Shown here one piece after another: positions 26,100 to 35,052 of a stretch of 52,426 nucleotides of DNA; the stretch's first letter is position 1, and each line of letters begins with the position of its first letter. This stretch comes from Kordiimonadales bacterium (GTDB taxonomy: Bacteria; Pseudomonadota; Alphaproteobacteria; Sphingomonadales; Kordiimonadaceae), in contig NVTU01000020.1 of NCBI GenBank assembly GCA_002401685.1, positions 1 through 52,426 on the forward strand, in the 5' to 3' direction. The position numbers and the translations under genes are program-made. The notes beneath the pieces were generated by a model. The model ran no database searches, was not told the origin of the DNA, and saw nothing but the letters and a program-made list of their open reading frames with translations.

Positions 26100-27638
26100 A
26101 TGGCTAACAGAATTTACGGGGCGCTGGTAACGGCGCTGAGCTTAGTAGTTTTACTGCTCGGTACAGACGCCGCAGCAAAAGACAAAAATTACGACAACCC
26201 CACGATCGTCAAACCCAATGTTTTCACCACCAGTAAAAGCGGCCGGTTTGGCGGTACGTCGGTCGATTATAAAACTGTGGCTGGCGATACATTTATCTAC
26301 GCCAAAGACGGCAAGAAAATCGCCACCTTCTTCAGCTACCAATATATCAAAGAAGATGTAGAGGATCCGCGAACGCGGCCTGTTACGTTCATCTTCAACG
26401 GCGGCCCCGGGTCGGCGTCTATGTGGCTCCATATGGGTGTCTTTGGTCCGAAGCGTGTGGTTATTCCGTCAGACCCTGCAGACGACGGTGCGCCGCCCTA
26501 CACTATTATAGACAACCCTGAGACCATCCTCGATGTTACTGATCTGGTGTTTATCGATCCCATCGGCACCGGACTGAGCCGCACGTTGGACGAAGAAAAC
26601 CCGCGCAACCATTGGGGCGTGATGGAGGATGCAAAATCAGTGGCTGCCTTCATCCGCCAGTGGGTTGAAAACAATAATCGCTGGAACAGCCCAAAGTTCG
26701 TGGCCGGCGAAAGCTACGGCACCGTGCGCGCCGCGGTACTCGCGGACATCCTCACCAACGACCATAACATCGGCCTGAACGGCATCATGCTGATCAGCGC
26801 CGTGCTTGATTACCAGAACAGCCGCATTCAGGACGGCGGCATCATGAGCTATGTCTCCTTCCTGCCGAGCTACGCCGCCACAGCCTGGTATCATAACAAG
26901 CTACCGAATAAGCCAGCCAACCTGGAAGCCTTCCTGCAGGAAGTGCGCGATTTTGCCGCCGGCGACTATGCCAAAGCGCTGATCGCGGGCAACCGGCTAA
27001 GTGCCGCTGACGAAGCGGCGCTTATTGATAAGCTTCACAGCTATACCGGGCTTAAAAAGTCCTATTTGAAAGCCAGCAACATGCGCGTGCACGTTAGGCG
27101 CTTCTTCAAGGAACTGCTGCGCGATGAAGGCAAAGTGGTGGGCCGGCTTGATAGCCGCTATCTGGGCGTAGAACCTGACAGCGTCGGGGAGCGTTATAGC
27201 GGCGACCCGTACGCGTACGCATCCGGCAACGCGTTCACTGTGGCGATCAACGATCATCTGCATAATTTCATGAAGGTGAAATTTGGCAGCCGCCGCTACA
27301 ACACCTCTGCCCGAGCTGAGAAATACTGGAAATGGAATTGGAATATATGGGGCAAAAACGGCGTACCAAACGGCGGCCGCTTCATCAATGTGATCCCTTA
27401 CTTGGGCAAAGCCATGCGCCGCAACAGCGATATGCATGTGCTGGTGACCTCAGGATACTATGATTTTGCCACGCCTTTCTTCGGCGCCGAAAACGCACTC
27501 GCGGAAAAAGACATCGTCGCTGACCGCGTGCACTATACCTACTACGAGGCAGGCCACATGATGTATGTGCACGAGCCCAGCCGGCTGAAATTCCTGACCG
27601 ACATCAGGTCGTTCATAGAAGCCTACGACAAACAGTGA
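26100..27638 (+). CDS. Serine carboxypeptidase (peptidase family S10), exported
   Basis: 512 residues. The start has an excellent GGGAGGGA 8 bases upstream; residues 1-26 form a signal peptide (ending GTDAAA). S10 motifs follow: FIFNGGPGSASMWLHMG (oxyanion region), DPIGTGLSR, the nucleophile Ser in VAGESYGTVRAAVLA, the catalytic Asp in YYDFATPF and the catalytic His in EAGHMMYVHEPS near the C-terminus. This is the order of the alpha/beta-hydrolase carboxypeptidases that remove C-terminal residues, often at acidic pH. It is probably periplasmic or secreted and used for peptide scavenging. Its 3' end meets the relic of an RTX-type protein on the other strand. Confidence 0.95.
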   Translation: MANRIYGALVTALSLVVLLLGTDAAAKDKNYDNPTIVKPNVFTTSKSGRFGGTSVDYKTVAGDTFIYAKDGKKIATFFSYQYIKEDVEDPRTRPVTFIFNGGPGSASMWLHMGVFGPKRVVIPSDPADDGAPPYTIIDNPETILDVTDLVFIDPIGTGLSRTLDEENPRNHWGVMEDAKSVAAFIRQWVENNNRWNSPKFVAGESYGTVRAAVLADILTNDHNIGLNGIMLISAVLDYQNSRIQDGGIMSYVSFLPSYAATAWYHNKLPNKPANLEAFLQEVRDFAAGDYAKALIAGNRLSAADEAALIDKLHSYTGLKKSYLKASNMRVHVRRFFKELLRDEGKVVGRLDSRYLGVEPDSVGERYSGDPYAYASGNAFTVAINDHLHNFMKVKFGSRRYNTSARAEKYWKWNWNIWGKNGVPNGGRFINVIPYLGKAMRRNSDMHVLVTSGYYDFATPFFGAENALAEKDIVADRVHYTYYEAGHMMYVHEPSRLKFLTDIRSFIEAYDKQ

Positions 27639-27798
27639 GCACACCTGTATCTATCTCTGGCGTAGCAGCCTCAACAGTCGCTGCGTCAGCAAAGTCTATC
27701 GCGGCGCTGGTGAGCAACAGGGTATCTTCCGTTATATTGAAATCACTGATGCTGCCATCACCGCCGCCTGCGCTAAAAGTGAAGGCGGCGGTCCTGCC
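27616..27798 (-). pseudogene. Relic of an RTX/calcium-binding repeat protein C-terminus
   Basis: Translated on the minus strand from 27798, this 61-codon open stretch reads AAFTFSAGGGDGSISDFNIT followed by EDTLLLTSAAIDFADAATVE. That is the pattern found right after the glycine-rich RTX nonapeptides in many secreted alphaproteobacterial proteins (F-x-F-x-x-G-x-G-D-D-x-I-x-D-F-D-x-x-E-D-x-L-x-L). An in-frame TAA lies immediately upstream (27801-27799), the expected upstream repeats are gone, and the frame runs into the 3' end of the S10 gene, where it stops at 27613-27615. It is thus a decayed fragment between two intact genes. The homology is from pattern recognition, not a search. Confidence 0.55.
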
Positions 27799-27844
27799 TT
27801 AGGCATTCACCGCAGCACCGCACCAGCTTGGGTATGACTAAACT

Positions 27845-28951
27845 CTATTCCCCGGTTGCGGGTCTTACGGCTCTGGATTGGGGGAAGACCAGACGCCCGA
27901 AAGTGCCTTCGCCCTTCTTAGAGGCAATCTCGAAATTGCCGTCGTGCAGCCCCATGAAAGTATTTACAAGGGCGAGACCGAGGCCGGTTCCGTCCCTGTT
28001 TGTCACCAGCGCACTGGCAATTTGGCCGAAGGGTTTCATGGCGACCTTAATTTCGGCTTCCGTCATGCCGATACCGGTATCCTCAACCTCAAGCACATGG
28101 CTGCCGTCTTCGCGTGCATAGGACCGTACGGAAACCATGCCCTTTGCCGGTGTAAATTTAATAGCGTTCGATAGTAGATTAAGCAGCATTTGCTTCACAA
28201 TACGGCGGTCAGCCCAAAGTACCAGATCATCTTCCGTTTCAGCGACGAGCTTCACGTTGGATTCCGAGGCATGGCTTTTTACAAACGGCATGCAGTCTTT
28301 CACCAAACTACGCAGGAAAAAGGCTTCTTCTTCCAGTTCAAGCCTGCCAGCTTCCACTTTTGACAGATCCAATATATCGTTGATGATATCCAAAAGCAGC
28401 TTGCCACTTTCGTGGATCAGGCCTGAATATTCTTCATATTGAGTACCGCCGAGCTTGCCGAAAAGCTGCATATTCATCACTTCGGAAAAACCGATAATTG
28501 CGTTGAGCGGTGTGCGAAGTTCGTGGCTCATCTTGGCTAAAAATTCTGTTTTCGCTCGGTTCGCTTCCTGTGCAACAGCCAAGGCTTCCCGTAACTGCGT
28601 GGTCCGTTCCTTGAGCTTAATCTCTGCACGCTCGCGTTTTTTAATTTCAGCTTCAAGCCGTAGGGCCACATGAAACCAGCGGGACAAGCCAAGGCCGGTT
28701 AAAAACACGCCCGGGATATAACCAAAAATCGCTACCAGCAGGTTCCACGAATCTTTACTGGCCATCGCAAGCATATAAGGCTCAAGCGCCGTTTCTTCGA
28801 GATAATCCACAAGGGCAGTGATGCTGAGCACGCCCATGCCGATCAGCACCCATACGACGCCCCGATCCATCCCTGCCAGGCGGCGATACCGCATAAGCAA
28901 AAACACAGGAACAATAGTAATACCAAAGAAAATCAGTAAATCAGGATGCAA
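27845..28951 (-). CDS. Membrane-bound histidine kinase (paralog A)
   Basis: 368 residues. Three membrane helices fill residues 3-20, 32-50 and 70-92, with almost no periplasmic domain; a coiled coil (95-135) leads to HisKA with FLAKMSHELRTPLNAIIGF (His143) and a HATPase domain with NLLSNAIKFTP, DTGIGMT and GTGLGLALV. There is no receiver domain. The start codon appears to be TTG (28949-28951), supported by AGGAAAGG about 8 bases upstream and by an in-frame TAG 12 bases before it; the next gene upstream, its paralog, has the same N-terminal start motif (HPELIIF versus HPDLLIF). Cognate response regulator not in the window. Confidence 0.93.
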   Translation of the reverse strand: MHPDLLIFFGITIVPVFLLMRYRRLAGMDRGVVWVLIGMGVLSITALVDYLEETALEPYMLAMASKDSWNLLVAIFGYIPGVFLTGLGLSRWFHVALRLEAEIKKRERAEIKLKERTTQLREALAVAQEANRAKTEFLAKMSHELRTPLNAIIGFSEVMNMQLFGKLGGTQYEEYSGLIHESGKLLLDIINDILDLSKVEAGRLELEEEAFFLRSLVKDCMPFVKSHASESNVKLVAETEDDLVLWADRRIVKQMLLNLLSNAIKFTPAKGMVSVRSYAREDGSHVLEVEDTGIGMTEAEIKVAMKPFGQIASALVTNRDGTGLGLALVNTFMGLHDGNFEIASKKGEGTFGRLVFPQSRAVRPATGE

Positions 28952-29247
28952 AATATGCCTTTCCTAAAGCAGAATACTTGCTCTCCGCCCAAACAAAAGT
29001 CGAAAACCCGACGGGCGGAATTACCATGCCCTTATACTTCTTCAACAGAAACTGGCCCCTCAACATCAAATAAACCAATAACGTTAACAATGCACCTATA
29101 CTGATGTAATTGCTAAAGCCCAACTAATTGTGGCATCAAAGAGCCAAAAAAACCAAAGAATTTCTTCAAGTATATTTTGAAACAATTGCATTCGGCCTCA
29201 GCGCTGTGAACTATTAGCTGAAAATAACAAGAATAGATCGTGCGCAC

Positions 29248-30366
29248 TTAAACCCTGCGGGCCAGTCCCAAAGCAACGCGATCTTTAGGGAATTTCAAAC
29301 ATATGCTGGTGCCGATACCAGGCTGGCTTTCAATCAATATTTCGCCGCCGTGAAGTTTAATAAAATCCATCACCAGCGTTAACCCAAGACCAGCCCCTTC
29401 ATGGCTCCGCGTTAATGTCCCCGTGGCTTGGCTAAACGGTGTTACGACATGCGCGATTTCAGCCGCAGTCATACCGCAGCCAGTGTCTTTAATAATCAGG
29501 GAACAGCTATCATCTGGCATCAGAAAAGTTGCTACCAGCACACTGCCGCCGTGCTTTGTGAATTTAACCGCATTCAAAACCAGATTGAAAATCATCTGTT
29601 GCACCATGCGCTCATCCGCATACAACAGCAGTTCATCTTCAATATCAGACGTGATCGTTACCCCTGATTTAGCGATCTGAAACTCCATCAGCTCCAGCGC
29701 TTGTCGTGCTGTTTTTGACAGGTCAAAATTGGTTTCAACCAGTTCAATTTCATTATTTTCTGAGCGTGAAAAATCAAGCACATCGTTCACAATATCGAGA
29801 AGTTTCTGCCCGCTTTTATTGATATGCGATAAATATTCAGCATATTCTGCGGGCCCGACTTTGCCGAACATTTCTTTTTGCATAATCTCGGAAAACCCGA
29901 TGATAGCGTTTAACGGCGTCCTTAATTCGTGGCTCATATTTCGAACAAATTCAGCTTTTACGCTGCTTGACGCCAGTGCATTCTCCGCCACCACTTTATA
30001 ATCTTCCGTCAATGCCGTGAGTTGTTCTTCAGCCTCTTTACGCGCCGCGATCTCATCCTGCAGCTGGGTGGTCAATTTGAACCAGCCGTATATACCAATG
30101 CCCATCAGGACCATGCCGGGTAGATAAATCAGCAAGGCCCGCGCCGCTATATAGGTAGGCATATTGAAGGTTCCGCGAAAAAAATCCTTGAACAGATAGC
30201 TATCGGCGTAATCAAGGCCCGTCGCGGCGCTAAGGAACAAACCACCGTAAAAAATACTAACAAAGCTTGGGTGCATGTTGGCCGGTTTGCCGTACCGGCG
30301 CAGTAACATAATTACCATTGCAGTGATGCCCAGAAAGATAATCAGTTCAGGGTGGAAATAACGCAC
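29248..30366 (-). CDS. Membrane-bound histidine kinase (paralog B)
   Basis: 372 residues, same layout as the neighbouring kinase: three membrane helices (about 6-23, 36-52 and 73-95), short coiled coil, HisKA with FVRNMSHELRTPLNAIIGF (His146), and HATPase with NLVLNAVKFTK, DTGCGMT and GAGLGLTLV. The G1 box has Cys in place of the usual Ile (DTGCGMT). The GTG start has a strong AGGAGGAAGG upstream. It lies 297 bases upstream of paralog A on the same strand and is divergent from the PhyH-type dioxygenase gene. The two kinases came from a duplication; membrane sensing rather than a periplasmic ligand is likely because loops are short. Confidence 0.93.
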   Translation of the reverse strand: MRYFHPELIIFLGITAMVIMLLRRYGKPANMHPSFVSIFYGGLFLSAATGLDYADSYLFKDFFRGTFNMPTYIAARALLIYLPGMVLMGIGIYGWFKLTTQLQDEIAARKEAEEQLTALTEDYKVVAENALASSSVKAEFVRNMSHELRTPLNAIIGFSEIMQKEMFGKVGPAEYAEYLSHINKSGQKLLDIVNDVLDFSRSENNEIELVETNFDLSKTARQALELMEFQIAKSGVTITSDIEDELLLYADERMVQQMIFNLVLNAVKFTKHGGSVLVATFLMPDDSCSLIIKDTGCGMTAAEIAHVVTPFSQATGTLTRSHEGAGLGLTLVMDFIKLHGGEILIESQPGIGTSICLKFPKDRVALGLARRV

Positions 30367-30568
30367 AAGCCTTCCTCCTGTTATTCACTTCGTGGTAGTG
30401 GAACTGGATAGCCTGGCAAGACCTGCAACTAATCCGACCCCAAATACATCCACATAGAATACCAAAAAAAAGGGTTCCCGTGTTGCGAAACTATTGCATA
30501 CAGCGGCTTTTTTTTGTGGCAATAGTCTAATCTCTTGAGCGCGCAAAGGTTTTACAATTTGGCAAACG

Positions 30569-31675
30569 ATGCATAAACTCTTTCACATTCACAAATATCC
30601 GATCTGGCTGTTTGCGCTCGGCACGCAGGCCAAATCTTTTCGCGATAATCCCATCCTTGGATCGCGCACTTTAAACAGGCTGGGGTTACATGCTGGGCGT
30701 GTGCTGCTTGCCGACATTTCCGCTAGAATTCGCTGGATGATGCTGTCACCGCTCATGCCTAAAGACCTACGCCTCAAGTACCGGCGGGACGGTTTTGTGC
30801 TGATTGAGAATTTCCTTAGCCTTCCTGATGTTCAGAAAATTCGCGACGAAATAAAAACTTATTCAGGCCCTGTGCGGCAGATGTCGCAAGGTGACACAGC
30901 AACACAGCGGATCATGCTAGACACCGCAGCTAGCACACATTTGCCTGTCACAAGCGAAGCTGCACACAGTAAAAAGCTACGAAACTATCTGGCATATTGC
31001 GGCGCTAAGTGGAGCCACTCGGTTATGTATGTACAGCGCATTCATAATGGGTTCCGAAAAGCAGCAGCTGATCCTCAGAAAAACATCCACTCCGACACCT
31101 TCCACCCAACGATGAAAGCGTGGCTTTTCCTTGAAGACGTGCCCGAAGCCAAAGGCCCCTTCACCTATGTGCCCGGTTCAGCGCGCCTAACTTGGGCCCG
31201 CTTGAAATGGGAATACAGGCGTTCAGTGAATGCAGCATCCCTGAACGATAAATATTCGGAAAAAGGCTCCATGCGTGCAGAACCGAAAGACTTTGCCGAG
31301 CTTAATTTAGAGGGCCCCAAAGGCATTACGGTAAAGGCTGGCACTTTGGTTATTGCCAACACCCACGGGTTTCATGGCCGCGGCCAGGCCGAGCCAGGCG
31401 CTTCTCGCATCGAACTTTGGGCCTACAGCCGCAATAACCCCTTCAGCATCTGGCCGGGGCTGCCGCTTGATTTTGTGGCAAACGTGAAATACCGGGCTAT
31501 GGAATGGTTCCGGAGACGCAAAGACAAACAAGCCGCAGCAAAAGGAGGCCGCGCTAGCTGGTTTCTGATCGACGCCGCGGGCATGGTCCGCCCCGACAAG
31601 CAAGCAGAGCAAGGGCATAGATTGCCGGGCGTTGCCACTGGGGAAGACCCGGCTAAAAAAAATGCAGCAAAATAA
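30569..31675 (+). CDS. Phytanoyl-CoA dioxygenase (PhyH)-family Fe(II)/2-oxoglutarate oxygenase
   Basis: 368 residues. The double-stranded beta-helix core carries the iron triad: His-x-Asp in NIHSDTFHPTMKAW and the distal His in TLVIANTHGFHGRGQ, followed by an Arg (SRIELWAYSR) that would bind 2-oxoglutarate. The region between (LFLEDVPEAKGPFTYVPGS) is typical of PhyH proteins. The N-terminal 60 residues and the basic C-terminal tail (FRRRKDKQAAAKGG) are extra. PhyH members hydroxylate lipids, small metabolites or secondary-metabolite scaffolds; the substrate is not deducible here. No good ribosome-binding site is seen before the ATG, so the start is uncertain. glmU follows after 111 bases. Confidence 0.85.
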   Translation: MHKLFHIHKYPIWLFALGTQAKSFRDNPILGSRTLNRLGLHAGRVLLADISARIRWMMLSPLMPKDLRLKYRRDGFVLIENFLSLPDVQKIRDEIKTYSGPVRQMSQGDTATQRIMLDTAASTHLPVTSEAAHSKKLRNYLAYCGAKWSHSVMYVQRIHNGFRKAAADPQKNIHSDTFHPTMKAWLFLEDVPEAKGPFTYVPGSARLTWARLKWEYRRSVNAASLNDKYSEKGSMRAEPKDFAELNLEGPKGITVKAGTLVIANTHGFHGRGQAEPGASRIELWAYSRNNPFSIWPGLPLDFVANVKYRAMEWFRRRKDKQAAAKGGRASWFLIDAAGMVRPDKQAEQGHRLPGVATGEDPAKKNAAK

Positions 31676-31786
31676 CACGAGCACGCTATGCTATGTTTCA
31701 ATGTGAATTTACTGTGCAGAAACAGGTACTAGAGCCTCCGCACGAGGTGCTCCCTCCTACTGCATAATTGTATTTTAGGAATATGA

Positions 31787-33145
31787 ATGCCTGCTACGCC
31801 TCAAGACCTCGCTGTTATCATCATGGCTGCCGGAAAAGGCACGCGCATGAAATCGGCACAGCATAAAGTATTGCACCCGGTTGGCGGCAAGGCGATTTTG
31901 GGCCATTTACTGGACACCGTCAGCGCGTTGGCCCCTTTGAAAACACTGCTTGTGGTAGGATCCGGCAAAGAGCAAATCATCGCCGCTTACCCTGACGCCG
32001 AAACCGTTACACAGGCGGAACAACTAGGCACAGGGCACGCAGCACAGATAGCCCACGCTGCCCTAAAGGATTTTGACGGCGATCTGATGATCCTGCCGGG
32101 CGATGTACCTTTCCTGCCTAAAGCAATACTTTCTGAAATGCAGGCGCTGATCTCCAAGCCCGAAAACGGCCTTGTAATCCTCGGGTTCCGCCCAGATGAC
32201 CCGGCCAAGTATGGCCGTTTGGTTCAGGAAACAGACGGCTCTATCGCCCGCATCGTTGAATTTAAAGATGCGAGCGAACAAGAACGCGCCGTCACGCTCT
32301 GCAACTCAGGTATGATGGTAATTTCTGGTGCGCATGCCGGGCGCTGGCTAAACCGGTTGGATAACAAGAATGCCGCTGGGGAATATTATTTGACCGACCT
32401 TGTTGCTTTTGCCCGCCAGGACGGAGTGAATGTAGCCTTTGTTGAAGCTGAGGAGGATGTGGTTTTGGGAATTAATAGCCGAGAAGATCTGGCCCACGCC
32501 GAAGAGATCCTCCAGAAAAGACTGCGTAAAGCAGCCATGGCAAACGGCGTCACGTTGCAGGATCCGAACACCACTTATTTCTGTGAAGACACAGTTATCG
32601 GGGCTGACGTTACGATTGAACCGGGCGTTTATTTTGGCCCCGGTGTCACGGTTGAGGCAGGTGCTACGATTAAAGCCTATTCCCACATTGAAGGCGCAAC
32701 GGTACGCGCAGGTGCCAGCATAGGGCCTTTTGCCCGCCTGCGCCCAGGCGCTGATATCGGCAGGAATGCCAAAGTCGGCAATTTTGTTGAGATTAAAAAG
32801 TCTACACTCGGGGAAGGGGCAAAGGTAAGCCACCTTTCTTACATCGGCGACGCCACCGTTGGTGCAGCGGCCAATATCGGCGCGGGCACCATTACCTGCA
32901 ATTATGACGGTTTCCTGAAATACCAAACCATTATCGGCGAAGGGGCGTTTATTGGGTCCAATTCTGCGCTTGTTGCCCCCGTACAAATTGGGGACGGTGC
33001 CATTGTCGGCGCGGGCAGTGTTGTAACCAAAGGCGTTGATGCAGATTCCTTGGCCATTGCGCGCGGCAAACAGCGCAGTGTCGCGGGCTATGCTGCAAAG
33101 TTCCGCGCTCAAAAAATCGCAGAAAAAGCTGCGAAGAAAAAGTGA
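31787..33145 (+). CDS. glmU: Bifunctional GlcNAc-1-phosphate uridyltransferase / glucosamine-1-phosphate acetyltransferase
   Basis: 452 residues, full length. The N-terminal nucleotidyltransferase domain begins VIIMAAGKGTRMKSAQHKVL; QLGTGHAAQIA, LPGDVPFL, GEYYLTDLV and GINSREDLAHAE follow. From about residue 250 a left-handed beta-helix of hexapeptide repeats carries the acetyltransferase, with RPGADIG, VEIKKSTLGEGAKVSHLSYI (active-site His) and GAGTITCNYDG. The product, UDP-GlcNAc, feeds peptidoglycan and lipopolysaccharide. The start at 31787 is 6 bases after TAGGA. It stands without glmS or glmM next to it. Confidence 0.98.
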   Translation: MPATPQDLAVIIMAAGKGTRMKSAQHKVLHPVGGKAILGHLLDTVSALAPLKTLLVVGSGKEQIIAAYPDAETVTQAEQLGTGHAAQIAHAALKDFDGDLMILPGDVPFLPKAILSEMQALISKPENGLVILGFRPDDPAKYGRLVQETDGSIARIVEFKDASEQERAVTLCNSGMMVISGAHAGRWLNRLDNKNAAGEYYLTDLVAFARQDGVNVAFVEAEEDVVLGINSREDLAHAEEILQKRLRKAAMANGVTLQDPNTTYFCEDTVIGADVTIEPGVYFGPGVTVEAGATIKAYSHIEGATVRAGASIGPFARLRPGADIGRNAKVGNFVEIKKSTLGEGAKVSHLSYIGDATVGAAANIGAGTITCNYDGFLKYQTIIGEGAFIGSNSALVAPVQIGDGAIVGAGSVVTKGVDADSLAIARGKQRSVAGYAAKFRAQKIAEKAAKKK

Positions 33146-33411
33146 TCTGCCCTCAGCACCCAACTGGACTTGCGTACTTAAGCTAGAGGCTGGCACAAGC
33201 CCGTCGCCGCGCTGCCCTCAGCACCGCGAAGAACCTGTTTCATTAATAGTTTCATTGCGCTTGGTGCAAGCAATAGTCTATTGCTGTCCGGTAAAGGGCC
33301 TCGGGAGAATTTGCAGTGTGTTTCAAAGCAATCAACTGCCTCTACATCGGTGCCATCACTGTAATTGAGTAGCGGGTGCGCCTGAACGCGGGCCGCAATA
33401 AGGGACAATAG

Positions 33412-35001
33412 ATGGAAAATCAAACGTTTGATTGGCACGGTATTCTTGACAGTTTGCAGCTTGAGAACAACCCGATGGCCGCGCCTCTGAAAGCCCAGAA
33501 CTACGGCGCGGTTCTCAGACACTACGGGAACCCATCAAACAATCCCTTTGCAACGCTAACCGATTACTTGCTCTACGGTGCGGCTGCACTGTTTAGCCGC
33601 CAACCAAAAGACACCGAAAAGGCACTTGGTTACCAAACACAATTGAACGACAAAACCAAGGCGGTGAGTTTGTTTTATTGGGCGCAGCAAGCATTAGAGC
33701 ACAGGCAAATTGGTCTAGCGATAAAGCTCCTGCAGCCGCTTGCAGAGAATGATACCAAGGATCCTGAAATTTGTCTTCTTTTGGCGTCCTGCTACCGTGT
33801 GGGCCATAACCTAATAAATGGATGGCCTTATATAAAAAGCGGCCTTGCCCACAATCCCAATCATAATGGACTACTTACGATATCTGCTCAGTATCATTTC
33901 AACGACGGCAATCTCGCTGAAGCGGAACGTAGTGCCACGGCTCTGCTTGTTGACAACCCTGATCATCAGGTCGCTTTTAATATTCTGTCGATGATCAAAC
34001 CGGACGGCATAGACGACGCATGCCTTTCGCATTTTACAGCCCTGGCACAAAAGCCAACCACGCGCGCCCTTGCAGCGGCAGTTATTAAGTATGACATTGG
34101 CCGAATTCTGGATAAACGCTGTAGTTACAGCGCCGCTTTTGCCTCTTTTGAAGACGCCAATAACCTTTATTTGGAAAATCTGCCTGCCAGTAACCCTGGC
34201 TATGATGCTACTCTAGATATGGATGATTTCACTACCAGCCGAGACTTATTGGCCCAACTTACAGCCATCACTTATGAAGGTGACGCGGTACCAGTTTTCA
34301 TTGTCGGCGTGCCCCGGTCCGGCAGCACTTTAGTGGAGCAGATGTTAACCTGCTACCCAGATGCCTATAGTTACGGCGAAAATTATCTAACCCGGAACAT
34401 AGCGGCGGAAGCGGAAGCTATGATCGAACAAGGGCAACTGGATGCGGCGCAGGCCAAGATGCAGCAATGGCAAGACCAGTACCTTGCCTCTGCACTTTCT
34501 AACAATCCGGGTGCCTCGATAGTTATCGATAAAACCCTTGGGAACACCCGCTATATTGGCTTCATCAGAAAGCTATTCCCAAATGCCCAATTTATACTAA
34601 TGCAACGAGAAGCGTTAGATAACGCCCTATCAATTTACTTTTCCCCGCTAAGCATTGACAATCAATATGCAGCGGAAATACCCGCCATCGCGGCTTTTAT
34701 GGGCACTGAACACGAAATCGGTACCTATTGGTTGAGCGCTGAAAAAAATATCAACACTTTACAATATGAAAAGTTGGTTGAGGCACCCGAGAACGTAGCC
34801 AAACAATTGCTACAACAATTAGGATTGGTTTGGGACGATGCAGTGCTGCAGTACCATACACGCAAAAGCCCTGTTCACACCTATAGTGCCCACCAAGTAA
34901 GGCTACCGGTGTATAGCACTTCCAAAAACCGGTGGCAGAATTACGCTGATCATATCGGCCCTTTGGAAAAGGCCCTTAAAGAACATGGGTTTGACCTATA
35001 A
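33412..35001 (+). CDS. TPR-containing sulfotransferase-family protein
   Basis: 529 residues. The first 270 residues are helical with tetratricopeptide-like pairs (AIKLLQPLAENDTKDPEICL, then LLASCYRVG; AERSATALLVDNPDHQVAFN). The C-terminal half is a sulfotransferase domain opening with the PAPS 5'-phosphosulfate loop VFIVGVPRSGSTLVEQML (about residues 295-312) and followed by YSYGENYLTRNIA, IDKTLGNTRYIGFI and LMQREALDNALSIYFS (3'-phosphate binding region). This TPR-sulfotransferase fusion is common in marine alphaproteobacteria; acceptor substrates are mostly unknown. It has AAGGGAC 7 bases before the ATG. It is convergent with the padR gene. It is a little richer in A/T than its neighbours. 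Confidence 0.9.
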   Translation: MENQTFDWHGILDSLQLENNPMAAPLKAQNYGAVLRHYGNPSNNPFATLTDYLLYGAAALFSRQPKDTEKALGYQTQLNDKTKAVSLFYWAQQALEHRQIGLAIKLLQPLAENDTKDPEICLLLASCYRVGHNLINGWPYIKSGLAHNPNHNGLLTISAQYHFNDGNLAEAERSATALLVDNPDHQVAFNILSMIKPDGIDDACLSHFTALAQKPTTRALAAAVIKYDIGRILDKRCSYSAAFASFEDANNLYLENLPASNPGYDATLDMDDFTTSRDLLAQLTAITYEGDAVPVFIVGVPRSGSTLVEQMLTCYPDAYSYGENYLTRNIAAEAEAMIEQGQLDAAQAKMQQWQDQYLASALSNNPGASIVIDKTLGNTRYIGFIRKLFPNAQFILMQREALDNALSIYFSPLSIDNQYAAEIPAIAAFMGTEHEIGTYWLSAEKNINTLQYEKLVEAPENVAKQLLQQLGLVWDDAVLQYHTRKSPVHTYSAHQVRLPVYSTSKNRWQNYADHIGPLEKALKEHGFDL

Positions 35002-35052
35002 GATTAGGCTTTTCGCCTATGCCGCGCCTGATTGACTTAAAGTACCAAACAG

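Noticed and set aside
25798-26100. 100-codon frame with GTG start just before the S10 peptidase
   Set aside because: No Shine-Dalgarno sequence, no signal peptide and no recognisable motif; it ends at the S10 start by chance overlap. Kept only as a note in the intergenic entry.
28941-29123. 60-codon minus-strand frame with one hydrophobic stretch, overlapping the start of kinase A
   Set aside because: TTG start without ribosome-binding site and overlap with the kinase leader; the AGGAAAGG inside it is better explained as the kinase's own site.
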